Origin: Cymbidium sinense
Lineage: Eukaryota > Streptophyta > Magnoliopsida > Asparagales > Orchidaceae
NCBI GenBank assembly: GCA_021442155.1
Contig: CM038214.1
Location: 145,114,488 to 145,178,487, forward strand
Direction: 5' to 3'
DNA length: 64,000 bases
Shown here: positions 25,101-35,756 of the stretch, in pieces
Layout: every line of letters begins with the position of its first letter
Position numbering within the stretch: the stretch's first letter is position 1
Notes under the pieces: model-generated
Databases searched by the model: none
Told to the model about the DNA's origin: nothing
The model's input: the letters and a program-made list of their open reading frames with translations, nothing else
Position numbers and translations under genes: made by a program

Positions 25101-26174
25101 TTTATTTTTTATTTTTAGTTTTTGTTTAGGTTTTTATTTTATTATTTAGGTTTTAATTTTAGGTTTATTTTTAGGTTTTATTATTTAGTTTAAGTTTTGG
25201 TTTTTTTTAGTTTTTTTATTTTATTTAGTATAGAATTTAGGTTTACTTTATTTTTGGTTTAGGTTTAAGTTTTATAATTTATTTTAGTTTATGTTTAGGT
25301 TTATTTTATTTTATTTTTTTATGTTTAAGTTTTTTTTTTTAGTTTAAGGCTTAAGTTTTTTTATTTTTAGGTTTTATTTTTAGTTTTATATTTTAGGTTT
25401 ATGTTTTTATTAAGTTTTTATTTTATTTTATTTTAGGTTTACTTTATTTTTATTTTTTGTTTAGTTTTTATTTTATTTAGGTTTTTTTTTATTTTAAGGT
25501 TTATTTTTTTTGGTTTACTTTAGGTATTTATTATTTATTTTAGTTTAGTTTTTATTTTTATTTTGTTTTATTTATAAGCTTAGGTTTAGGTTTATGTTTA
25601 GGTTTTATTTTTGCTTTTTATTTTATTTTAATTTTTTCTTTTATTTAGGTTTAGGTTTTTTTATTTATTTTAATTTTAGGTTTTATTTAGTTTAGGTTTA
25701 GGTTTTTGGTTTTTAGGTTTTTAGGGTTTGGGGATTAGGGTTTTGTAGGGTTTAGGGTTTAGGGTTAAGGGTATGGGGTTGTAAGCTTTAGGTTTTAGGG
25801 TTTAGTGTTTAGGGTTTGGGGTTTAGGGTTTAGGGTTAGAGTTTTTTTAAAAAAAATTAAGTCAAGAGGTAGGCTTAATTTTATTTAGTTTACTTTTTTA
25901 TTTATTTTAGTTTAGTTTATTTTTTTTATTTAGGTTTATTTTTATTTTTATTTTTATTTAGTTTAGTTTATTTTTTTTAGGCTTATTTATTTTTGTTTAG
26001 GTTTTTAGCTTTTAGGGTTTAGGGTTTAGCGTTTAATGTTAATTTAGAGTTTAGGGTTTAGGGTTTAGGGTTTGAGGTTTAGAATGTAAGGTTTTTTTTC
26101 AGTTTAGGGTTTAGGATTTAGGTTTTAGGGTTTAGGGTTTAGGGTTTAGGGTTTTAGGGTTTAGGGTTTAGGTT
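22147..26174 (+). repeat. Degenerate telomere-like array, left arm block 5
   Basis: TTTAGGG-derived repeats resume after the TTG tail of RTE copy 2. Canonical tracts lie near 22860-23340, 24200-24300, 24490-24860, 25710-25830 and 26000-26170. Markers lie at about 23354 (A), 24357 (B), 24879 (A) and 25857 (B). The tail of the block grades into the T-rich boundary of GR-RBP copy C. Confidence 0.9.
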
Positions 26175-26555
26175 TATAGGATAGTAACAGGACAAATTCT
26201 AGGATTAAAGTGACATATAAATTGAATTGCATAATAAAAAAAACCTTTGATAATAATTACTCTTGTAAAGGCATTATTACTTAAGCAGTAGATCAGATTG
26301 GTCATTCTTTAGTTTCTCTAGTTCCCATTAGAACCACCTTGGCCTCTCGGTAGTTTGGATCTACCATCATATATCACTCCACCACCCTTATAAACATCTC
26401 CGCCTCCATAACCTGCTTGCTTTGCCACCTCCATATCCACCGGCACCTCAGATCCCCACCACCATTGTGATAGCTGCCTCTCTTTGCCTCCTATCTAGAT
26501 TGATGTTTGTGGTGATGTTCTTACCATTAAGGTTACGCCCATTCTTATGCTTTAG
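26175..26555 (-). pseudogene. GR-RBP retropseudogene, copy C
   Basis: On the minus strand the 5' edge is at the end of the RRM (a decayed LNGKNIT segment, 26525-26550). The glycine-rich tail follows with several indels, then the stop region and 3'-UTR. The distal UTR (26175-26240) no longer matches copy A and is the most diverged of the set. It keeps the common orientation, with its 3' end toward the TTTAGGG block on the left (CCCTAAA on its own strand). It is non-functional, with no RRM core and broken frame. Confidence 0.7.
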
Positions 26556-28036
26556 AGGTTTAGGTTTATTAGGTTTTAGGGTCTATGTTTATTTTTAATT
26601 TATTTAGTTACTTTAGGTTTAATTTATTTTATGTTTGGTTTTTTATTTTAGTTTATTTTTTTAGGTTTAGGTTTATTTTTTAGTTGAGTTTTATTTTTAT
26701 TTTATTTTTTTGGTTTTGGTTTTATTTTTTATTTATAGGTTTAGGTTTAGGTTTTCATTTTATTATTTTAGGTTTAGGTTTTAGGTTTTTATTTAGGTTT
26801 ATTTTTTAGGTTTTATTTTTTAGTTTAGGTTTAGGTTTATTTTTAGTTTATTTTATTTTATTTAGTTTAAGTTTAGGTTTAGGTTTAGTTTATTTTAGGA
26901 TTAGGTTTAGGTTTTATTTATTTTAGTTTAGGTTTAGGTTTATTTTATTTTTTTATTTTAGTTTTAGGTTTGTTTTAATTTAGGGTTTTTGTTTTATTTT
27001 TTATTTATTTTTAGGTTTTATTTCAAGGTTTATTTTTTAGGCTTACATTTTTATTTAGTTTTTATTTTATTTTATTTTAGGTTTATTCTATTTTATTTTA
27101 CATTCAGTTTTTATTTTATTTATGTTTTTTATTCCTAGGTTTATTTTATTTTTTAGTTTAGTTTAGGTTTTTATTTATTTTATTTTAATTTATTTTTATT
27201 AGTTATTTTATTTATTATTTAAGTTTAAGTTTAGGTTTTAGTTCACATTTTTATTTTATTTTATTATTTTATTTTATTTACATTATTTATTTATTTATTT
27301 TATTTAGGTTTTTTATTTACTTTATTTTTAGGTTTTGTTTGTTTTCGATTTAGGTTTAGGTTTTTAAGTTTTTAGGGTTTAGGGTTTATGGTTTAGGGTT
27401 TAGGGTTTTTGAGTTTATGGTTTTGGGGTTTAAGGTTTAGTGTTAGGGTTTAGGGTTTAGGGTTTAGTGTTTAGGCTTTAGTGTTTAGGGTTTTTAGGGT
27501 TTAGGGCTTAAGGTTTAGGTTTGCTTAGGGTTTAGGGTTAGTTTATGGTTTAGGGTTTAGGCTTTAGGGTTTATAGTTTAGGGTTTAGGTTAGTTTAGGG
27601 TTTATAGTTTTAGGTTTAGGTTTTGATTAGGGATAGAGTTTAGGAGTTTAGGTTTACGATTTACGGTGTAGGTTTAAGGTTATTTAGGGTTGTTTAGGGT
27701 TTCGGGTTTAGGTTTTAGGGTTTACGGTTGTAGGTTTAGTGTTTAAGGTTTAGGGTTAGTTTTATTGTTTAGGGTTTAGGGTTTAGGGTTTAGGATTTAT
27801 TGTTTTGGGTTTAGGGTTTAGGGTTAAGGGTTTATGGGGTTTTTTTTAATTAAGTAAACCCGGAGGTTTAGGTTTATTTAGTTTATTTTGTATTTATTTT
27901 AGTTTTTTTTATTTTTTTATTTTTATTTAGATTTATCTTTAATTATTATTTTGTTTAGTTTATTTATTTTTGCTTTATTTATTTTAGTTTATGTTTTTTT
28001 ATTTTAGTTTATTTTTTAGGTTTAGGTTTAGGTTTA
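26556..28036 (+). repeat. Degenerate telomere-like array, left arm block 6, ends at gap
   Basis: T/A-rich decayed repeats are followed by a near-canonical TTTAGGG tract (about 27370-27840), an A marker at 27851-27872, and a final AGGTTTAGGTTTA run that stops at the N gap. Polarity is still TTTAGGG on the + strand at the last readable base. Confidence 0.9.
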
Positions 28037-28136
28037 NNNNNNNNNNNNNNNNNNNNNNNNNNNNNNNNNNNNNNNNNNNNNNNNNNNNNNNNNNNNNNNN
28101 NNNNNNNNNNNNNNNNNNNNNNNNNNNNNNNNNNNN
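28037..28136. other. Assembly gap, exactly 100 N
   Basis: The gap is exactly 100 N, the usual placeholder for a scaffold join of unknown size rather than a measured gap. Repeat polarity flips across it: TTTAGGG on the left, CCCTAAA on the right. An open frame called across the Ns at 27991-28176 is meaningless. Confidence 0.98.
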
Positions 28137-29838
28137 CTTAAATCCTAAGAAACCTAAATCCAACCCTAAACCTTAAATACTAAACCCTAAACTAACTTAA
28201 ATTTAAATCCTAAACTTAAACCCTAAACCATGGGATCAAATCCTAAACCCAATCCAACTAAACCTAAAACCTAAAGTTTCAAACCCTAAACCTTAAACTA
28301 ACCTCCCTAAACCCTAAAACCCTAAACCTAAAACCCTATATACCTTAAATCTAAAACTAAACCATAAAGTAACTATAAACCCTAAACTAACCCTAAACTA
28401 AAACCTTAAAACCCTAAACCCTAAAGTTTAAAAAACTAAATCTCCAACACTAAACCCTAAACTAAACCCAATCATAAACCCTAAACCCTAAAACCTAAAC
28501 CCTAACCCTAAACCTCTAAACCTTAAACCAGAACCTTAATCTTATAAACCTAAAACATAAGTTTAAACTTAATAAAACCTAAAATTAAAATAAACAAAAA
28601 TCAAGCCTAAATAAAATAAAATAAGATAAAATAAAACCTAAACTAAACTTAAACCTAAAATTAAAAATAAAATAAAATAAGAAAAATTAAAAAAATATAA
28701 TAAATAAAATAAATAAACTAAACTAAACTAAAAATTAAATAAACCTAAGAAAAAACCTAAATGTAATACAAACATATAAAATAAAACCTAAAAAACATAA
28801 GTCTAAACTTATAAAACCTAAAATTAAAATAAACAAAAAAAACCTAAGCCTAAATAAAATAAAATAAGATAAAATAAACCCAAACTAAACCTAAACCTAA
28901 AATTAAAAATAAAATAAAATTAAGAAAATAAAATTAAACTAAAATATAATAAATAAAAACCTAAACTAAACTGAAAAATAAAATAAACCTAAGAATAAAA
29001 AACCTAAATGTAATACAAACTAAACATAAAATAAAAAATAAAGCTAAAATAAAATAAAATAAAAATTAAATAAAAACCTAAACCAAAAAAATAAACCTAA
29101 AAATAAATAAAAAATAAAACCTAAACCCTAAACCTGAGAAAACTTAAACTTAAAATAAAAATAAATAAAATAAAATAAAATAAACCTAAACCTAAACTAA
29201 AATAAATTATGCTAAAATAAATAAAACCTAAACATAAACCTAGAATAAACTAAACTTAGACCTAAACCTAATCTAAATAAAATATAATAAAATAAAATAA
29301 AATAAAATTAAACCTAAACTAAAAATATAACCTAAAAATAAACCTAAAACCTAAACCTAAAAAAATAAAATAAAAACCTAAACCTAAACCAAAAAAATAA
29401 AAAATAAAACTTAAACCTAAAAATAAAATATAATTAATACACAACTAAAAAATAAACCTAAAACTAAAAAATATACTAAAAGAAATATACTAAACTTAAA
29501 AAAAAAAACCTAGCTCAAAATAAACTATAAAATAAAATAAAATAAATAGAAGATAAACTAAATAAACCTAAACCTACCAGCCACATAACTTCAAAAAAAC
29601 CATAAACCCTAAACCCTAAACCACAACCCTAAACCTTAATCCTAAAACCTAAAAAAATCCTAAACTCAAAACCCTAATAAACATTAAACCATAAACTAAC
29701 CCTAAACCCTAAACCCTAAACCCTAAACCCTAACCCTAAATTGTAAACCCTAAACCCCAAACCCTAAACCTAAACCTACAGTAATTAAATAAATTAAAAA
29801 ATAAACCTAAAGCCTAAAACGTAATAAACTTAAACCCT
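28137..29838 (-). repeat. Degenerate telomere-like array, right arm block 1
   Basis: CCCTAAA-type repeats lie on the + strand directly after the gap. Near-canonical tracts lie at about 28137-28550 and 29595-29780, including five to six clean heptamers at about 29698-29740. A/T-rich decay forms (AAAATAAAATAAACCTAAA) fill the rest. A complementary marker (ACCTACCAGCCACATAACTT) is at 29568-29590. The array leads into the 5' break of GR-RBP copy D. Confidence 0.9.
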
Positions 29839-30288
29839 AAGAATGGGTGTAACCTGATCGCAGAACATCATCAACTAGGCCATCACCCAAGAAGGGAGGC
29901 TAAGGTGGAGGCTAATGACATCGCATTGGTGGTGGGGATGGGGATATGGGAGGTCATAAGTGGTGGTCAGGGAGTGGAAGAGAGGGATGGAGGTTACATC
30001 CATAGGTGGGAGAGATCGTGAGAAATGATGGTGGATCTCATTACTCGAGAGGCTTGGGTGGTTCTAATGGGAATTAGAGAAATGGAAGAACGGTCGATTC
30101 AATCTGCTGCTTATGGAATTGTGTCTTTAAAGTAGAGACAGTTCTAGTTATCTAGGGTTTTTCATTTTCACTATGCGTGCTCATTTTTGATCTATGTCAT
30201 CGCTTGTGTCTTAAAAAACTTGGTGTGTTACTTGGTTGATGAGATCAAAAAGAAGAAATATTGAATATGAATTTGTTCTCTATTAAAA
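29839..30288 (+). pseudogene. GR-RBP retropseudogene, copy D
   Basis: It starts in the last strand of the RRM (decayed RNITIN), carries the TAG stop at the NEAQS position, then a shortened glycine-rich tail with frameshifts, the region matching RYSRG near 30040, and a 3'-UTR of about 190 bases ending in TTCTCTATTAAAAAAAATC before CCCTAAA repeats. It closely resembles copy E about 3 kb downstream. No intact product is possible. The A-rich end followed by CCCTAAA is the shared pattern of all resolved copies. Confidence 0.8.
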
Positions 30289-32818
30289 AAAATCAAAAAT
30301 CCTAAACACTAAATTAAAACCTAAACCCTAAATCTAGTAACTAAACCCTAAACCCTAAACCCTAAAAATCCTAAACCCTAAACTGTAGACCCTAAACCCA
30401 AATGTTAAACCCACCCTAAACACTAAACGAATAAACCCTAAACACTAAACCCAAAACCCAAACCCTAAACTAAACCCTAAACAAGAAGCTAAATCTCTTA
30501 AAAAGATAAAGATAAAATAAAGAGAACCAAAATAAAATAAAACATAAACTAAACTTACCTAAAACTCAAGAAAATAAAATAAAAAAATAAAATTAAAGGT
30601 AAAATAAAATAAATAAAACCAAAATAATCTAAAACCTAAATAAGATAAAACTAAACCTAAAATAAAATAAAATAAAACTAAATAAATACCTAAAAATAAA
30701 GTACTAAAATAAAAATAAACCTAAAATAAAATAAAATAAATCTAAACCTAAACTAAATAAAACTAAAAAATAAAACCTAAACTACATCAAGATAAAATAA
30801 AATAAACTAAAATAAACTGGACTTAAACCTAAAGAAAACCTAAAATAAACTAATATAAAACCAAAATCTAAACCTAAAAAAAAATAAAGCTAAACACAGA
30901 CCTAAAAATAAATTAAACTAAAATAAATAAATAAAATAAAACTAAATAAAAAAATAAATCTAAACTAAAATAAACTAAAATAAAAATATAAATTAAAATA
31001 AAATATACCAAAATAAAATAAACTAATATAAATAAAATAAAATAAACTAAATAAAATAAAATAAACCTAAATAAAAAGTAAAATAAACTAAAATTAAGAA
31101 AAATAAACTAAATAAACATAAAATAAAGGTTAACTTAATTTAAATAAAATTAAAAAAATTTAAAAAATTAAATAAAAAAAAACCTAACCACAGAAAAAAA
31201 AAAACTAAAACTAAACTACTTTAACCCTAACCCAGACCCTAAACCTAAAACCCTAAACTATCCCTAAACTCACCTACAACCTTAAACCCCACCTAAACCA
31301 TAAAAACCTAAACTAAATAAAACCTAAAAAAATAAATAAAAACCTAAACCTAAATTAAATAACAAAATAAAATAACATAAAAATCTAAACTAAAATCAAA
31401 ACTAAACCTAAAAAAATAAAATAATAAAATAAAACTACTAAAATAAAATAAATAAAAACTTAATAAACTAAATAAAATAAACCTAAAAATTAAAATAAAA
31501 TAAAACCTAAACATAATAAAATAAAGAATAACAAAATAAATTGGAATAAAACTAAATAACTAAATCCTCAAAATAGGCCCTACCATAAACCCTGATCATA
31601 AACCCTGACCCTAAACCCTGACCCTGACCTGGGCCCTAGGCCTTAAAGACCTTAATCTTATAAACAAAAATAAGCCCTAAACTTAATAATAAATTAAAAT
31701 AAACAAAATAAGCTATAAAGATAAAATAAAAAATAAATAAAACCTAAAATTTAAACTAAAATATAATAAATAAAACCTAAACTAAACTAAAATTAAATAA
31801 ACCTAAGAATAAAAACCTAAATGTATACAAACTAAACATAAAATAAAACCTAAAACATAAGCCTAAACTTAATAAAACCTAAAATTAAAATAAACAAAAA
31901 CTGACTAAATAAAATAAAATAAGATAAAATAAAACCTAAACTAAACTAAACCTAAAATTAAAAATAATTAATAAAACTAAATATAATAAATAAAACCTAA
32001 ACTAAAGTAAAATAAAATAAACCTAAGAATAAAACCTAAATGTAATACAAACTAAACATAAAATAAAAATAAAGCTAAAATAAAATAAAATAAAATTAAA
32101 TAAAACCTAAACCAAAATAAACCTAAAAATAAATAAAAAAATAAACTAAACCCTAAACTGAGAAAACTTAAACTTAAAAAAAATAAAAAATAAAATAAAA
32201 TAAACCTAAACTAAACTAAAATAAATTATGCTAAAATAAATAAAACCTAAACATAAACCTAGAATAAACTAAACTTAGACCTAAACCTAATCTAAATAAA
32301 TATAATAAATAAAATAAAATAAAATTAAAACCTAAACTAAAAAATATAACCTAAAATAAACCTAAAAACCTAAAAAAAAATAAAATAAAACCTAAACCTA
32401 AACCAAAAATAAAAAAAATAAAACCTAAACCTAAAATAAAATTAATACACAACCAAAATAAACCTAAAACTAAAAATATACTAAAAGAAATATACTAAAC
32501 TTAAAAAAAAAAAATCAAAATAAACTATAAAATAAAATAAAATAAATAAAATAAGATAAACTAAATAAACTAAACCTACCGGTTTACATAACTTCAAAAA
32601 ACCATAAACCTAAACCTAAACCACAACCCTTAATCCTAAAAAATCCTAAACTCAAAACCCTAATAAACATTAAACCATAAACTAACCTAAACCCTAAACC
32701 CTAAACCCTAAACCCTAACCTAAATTGTAAACCTAAACCCCAAACCCTAAACCTAAACGTACAATAATTAAATAAATTAAAAAATAAACCTAAAGCCTAA
32801 AATGTAATAAACTTAAAC
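30289..32818 (-). repeat. Degenerate telomere-like array, right arm block 2
   Basis: CCCTAAA tracts at about 30300-30480 and 31215-31300 are followed by long AAAATAAAATAAACCTAAA sequence. A CCCTGACCCTAAA variant tract lies at 31580-31640, between the two duplicated units. Canonical repeats return at about 32690-32760, just before GR-RBP copy E. A complementary A marker (ACCTACCGGTTTACATAACTT) is at about 32572-32592. No coding signal is present. Confidence 0.88.
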
Positions 32819-33292
32819 CCTAAGAATGGGTAGAACCTTGATCGCAGGAACATCACTATCAACTAGGCTCAGTCTGGATCTAGCAGTGGAGGCGAAGGTG
32901 GAGGCGACGATTATCGCATTGGTGGTGGGGGATCTGAAGGTGCTGGTGGATATGGAGGTGGTTGTCATAGTAGTGGTGGTTGTGGAGGCGGGAAGAGTGA
33001 TGGAGGTTACATCCATAGTGGTGGCAAAGGGAGAGATCAGAGAAATGATGGTGGATCTCATTACTCGAGAGGCTTGGGTGGTTCAGAATTAGAGAAATGG
33101 AAGAGCTGATTCAATCTCGCTTATGGAATTGTGTCTTTAAAGTAGAGAGAGTTCTAGTTATCTAGGGTTTTTCATTTTCACTATGCGTGCTCATTTTTGA
33201 TCTATGTCATCTTGTGTCTTAAAAACTTGGTGTGTTACTTGGTTGATGAGATCAAAAGAAGAAATATTGAATATGAATTTGTTCTCTTAAAA
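32819..33292 (+). pseudogene. GR-RBP retropseudogene, copy E
   Basis: This is the best preserved right-arm copy. The frame reads LDRRNITIN, a TAG stop, AQSGSSSGGEGGG, then a continuous glycine-rich stretch (GGYGGG, HSSGGCGGG, GGYIHSGGKGRD) to SHYSRGLGG. The stop region is disturbed by a small deletion near 33085. The 3'-UTR ends with TTGTTCTCTTAAAAAAAAATC at about 33277-33297, then repeats. Other open frames across this stretch (32826-33092 plus, 32813-33061 minus) are shadows of the glycine-rich frame. The parent protein would bind RNA through its RRM; here only the tail survives. Confidence 0.82.
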
Positions 33293-35565
33293 AAAAATCA
33301 AAATCCTAAACACTAAATTAAAACCTAAACCCTAAATCTAGTAACTAAACCCTAAACCCTAAACCCTAAAATCTAAACCCTAAACCCCAAAACCCTAAAT
33401 GTTAAACCCTAAACCCTAAACTAAACATGAAACCCTAACCTAAACCTAAACCCAAAAAAAACCCTAAAGCAACCTAAACCCTAAAACAAGCTAAAATCTT
33501 AAACCTAAACTAAATAAAACCTAAAGATAAAATAAATAAAGAAACCTTAAAACCAAAATAAAATAAAACATAAACTAAAACTTAAACCTAAACTCAACCA
33601 AAGAAAATAAAATAAAAATAAAAATTAAAGTAAAATAAAATAAATAAAACCAAAATTAATCTAAAACCTAAATAGATAAAACTAAACCTAAAATAAAATA
33701 AAATAAAACTAAATAAATACCTAAACCTAAAAGTAAACCTAAAATAAAAAAATAAAACCTAAACCTAAAATAAAAAAAAATAAATCTAAAACTAAAATAA
33801 ACTAAACTAAAAAATAAAACCTAAACCTACATCAAGATAAAATAAAATAAACTAAATATAAACCTAAACTTAAAAAGAAAACCTAAAAATAAAACTAATA
33901 TAAAAAATCTAAAAAAAAAAAAATAAAAGCCTAAACCCTAAAAATAAAAATTAAACCTAAACCTAATAAATAAAATAAAAATAAAACTAAATAAAAAAAT
34001 AAATCTAAACCTAAAAAATAAACTAAAATAAAAAATATAAATTAAAATAAATATACCTAAAATAAATAAACTATATAAATAAAATAAAAAAAACTAAATA
34101 AATAAAAAATAAACCTAAATAAAAGTAAATAAACTAAAATTAAGAAAAATAAACTAAATAAACATAAACCAATGTTAATTTAAATAAAATTAAAAAAAAT
34201 TTAAAAAAATTAAATAAAATAACCACGGACCCTACCTAAACTAAGCAAAACCCTAAACCCTAACAAATAAGACCCTAAACCTAAACCCTAAACCTACCCT
34301 AAACCCTAAACCCTAAACCCCACCCCACCATACCCTACCACCTAAACCTAAACTAAATAAAACCTAAAATAAAATAAATAAAACCTAAACCTAAATTAAA
34401 TAACAAAATAAAATCATAAAATCTAAAAATCAAACCTAAACCTAAAAAATAAAATAATAAAAATAAACTAAACTAAAATAAATAAATAAAACTTAAACTA
34501 AACTAAAAATAAAATAAACCTAAAATTAAAACCTAAATAAAATAAAACCTAAACATAAAATAAAATAAAATAAACATAAAATAAATTGAAATAAAACTAA
34601 ATAAAACTAAACCTAAAATAAATATAAATAAAAAAAAAATAAAACTAAACCCTAAACTAAAAAAATCTTAAACCTATAAAATAAAATAAATAAATAAAAC
34701 ATAAACCTAAACTTAAAATAGACTAAACCTAAACCCTAAACTAAATATAATAAATAAACTAAAATAAATCTAAACCTAAAATAAAAAAAATAAAACCTAA
34801 AAATAACCCTAAAATAAACCTAAAATCTAAACCCAAAAGATAAAATAAAACCTAAACCTAAACCTAAATAAACCTTAAACCTATAATAAAAGTAAAACCT
34901 AAACTTAAAATAAAATAAAATAAAACTAAACTAAAATAAGCATAAACCTAAAAAAACCTAAAAAATAAAACTAAATAAAAAACCTAAATAAAATAAATAA
35001 ATAAAAGATAAAATAAAACTTAAATAAATATAATATAAACTAAATAAACCTAAACCTGGGTTTGCATAATTAAAACCCTAAACCCTAAACACTGATCACT
35101 AAGCCCTAAATCCTAAACCCTACTAACCATAAACCACCAAAAACCTCTAAACCACTACTATCTTAAACTCCTAAAACTAGCAAGTCTAACCTCCCCCCCA
35201 AAACTAAAATAATAATCCTAATTAAACTATAAAACTATAAAACAAAGATAAAATAATAAATAAAATAAAACCATTAATAAAACTAAAAAATAATAAAACC
35301 CCTAAATAAAACTACTAATAAAACCTACCTACCCCAAAAAAAAAAATAAATTGCCCAATAATAATAATAATAATAACCTAATAATTAAAACTAAACTAAA
35401 ATAAAATATAATAAATAAAATAACTTAAAACCTAAACCCTAAAAACAAATTAATAAAAAAAACCTAAATCCTAAAAAACTAAACTAAGCTAAACCAATAA
35501 CTAAAAAACTTAAACCCCTAAACCCTGTAATAAACTAAAAACTAAAATAAAAACCTAAAACCATT
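33293..35565 (-). repeat. Degenerate telomere-like array, right arm block 3
   Basis: CCCTAAA tracts at about 33340-33480, 34240-34330 and 35070-35200 alternate with AAAATAAAA-type decay. A marker-like CCTGGGTTTGCATAATT is at about 35056-35072. The final 350 bases are more irregular, then the repeat stops at about 35565, where L1 copy 1 begins. Confidence 0.88.
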
Positions 35566-35756
35566 CCACGACCCCTTCCTATTTCGAGCTCTGGCATTTC
35601 TTGAATCCCTTTCCATTTCATTCTCCTTCTCGTTGTTTATGTGCTTATTTTCCAAAAATTTCTTCTAGTTTGGCTTGGATCTTCTCGCCTTGATCCTTGT
35701 TCTTAAGTGGCACCATTTACCATGGTGTGAGGTTCTATGAATACTTAGGGAAAACC

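Larger units (their letters stand above)
14791..27872 (+). repeat. Higher-order repeat marked by A and B motifs
   Basis: A-type markers (consensus near GGTAAACCGGTAGGTTTAGG) occur at about 14791, 16661, 18254, 19608, 23354, 24879 and 27851. B-type markers (AAGTCAAGTGGTAGG) occur at about 19174, 24357 and 25857. Where both are present, A-to-B spacing is 0.9-1.0 kb and B-to-A 0.4-0.55 kb, a combined period near 1.4-1.5 kb. Each A marker follows a canonical TTTAGGG tract and a poly-T, and precedes AGTTTATTT-rich sequence. Related complementary forms occur in the right arm at about 29568, 32572 and 35046. Spacings were counted from the sequence by hand. Confidence 0.65.
28530..34605. repeat. Tandem duplication, two units of about 3 kb
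   Basis: Two consecutive units (about 28530-31555 and 31659-34605) share the same order: a CTTATAAAC lead, AAATAAACCTAAG, TGTAATACAAAC, canonical CCCTAAA tract, GR-RBP pseudogene (copies D and E), CACTAAATTAAAACC, a second canonical tract, then long AAAATAAAA sequence and CTAACCAC. Offsets measured at several landmarks are about 2.98 to 3.13 kb. Differences are mainly short indels in homopolymers and dropped heptamers, with few substitutions in the GR-RBP part. Confidence 0.75.

Noticed and set aside
27991..28176. Open frame of 61 codons
   Set aside because: It crosses the 100-N gap and consists mostly of undefined residues.
32826..33092. 88-codon plus-strand and 82-codon minus-strand frames
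   Set aside because: They are other-frame shadows of the glycine-rich GR-RBP pseudogene E, whose true frame shows the family motifs.
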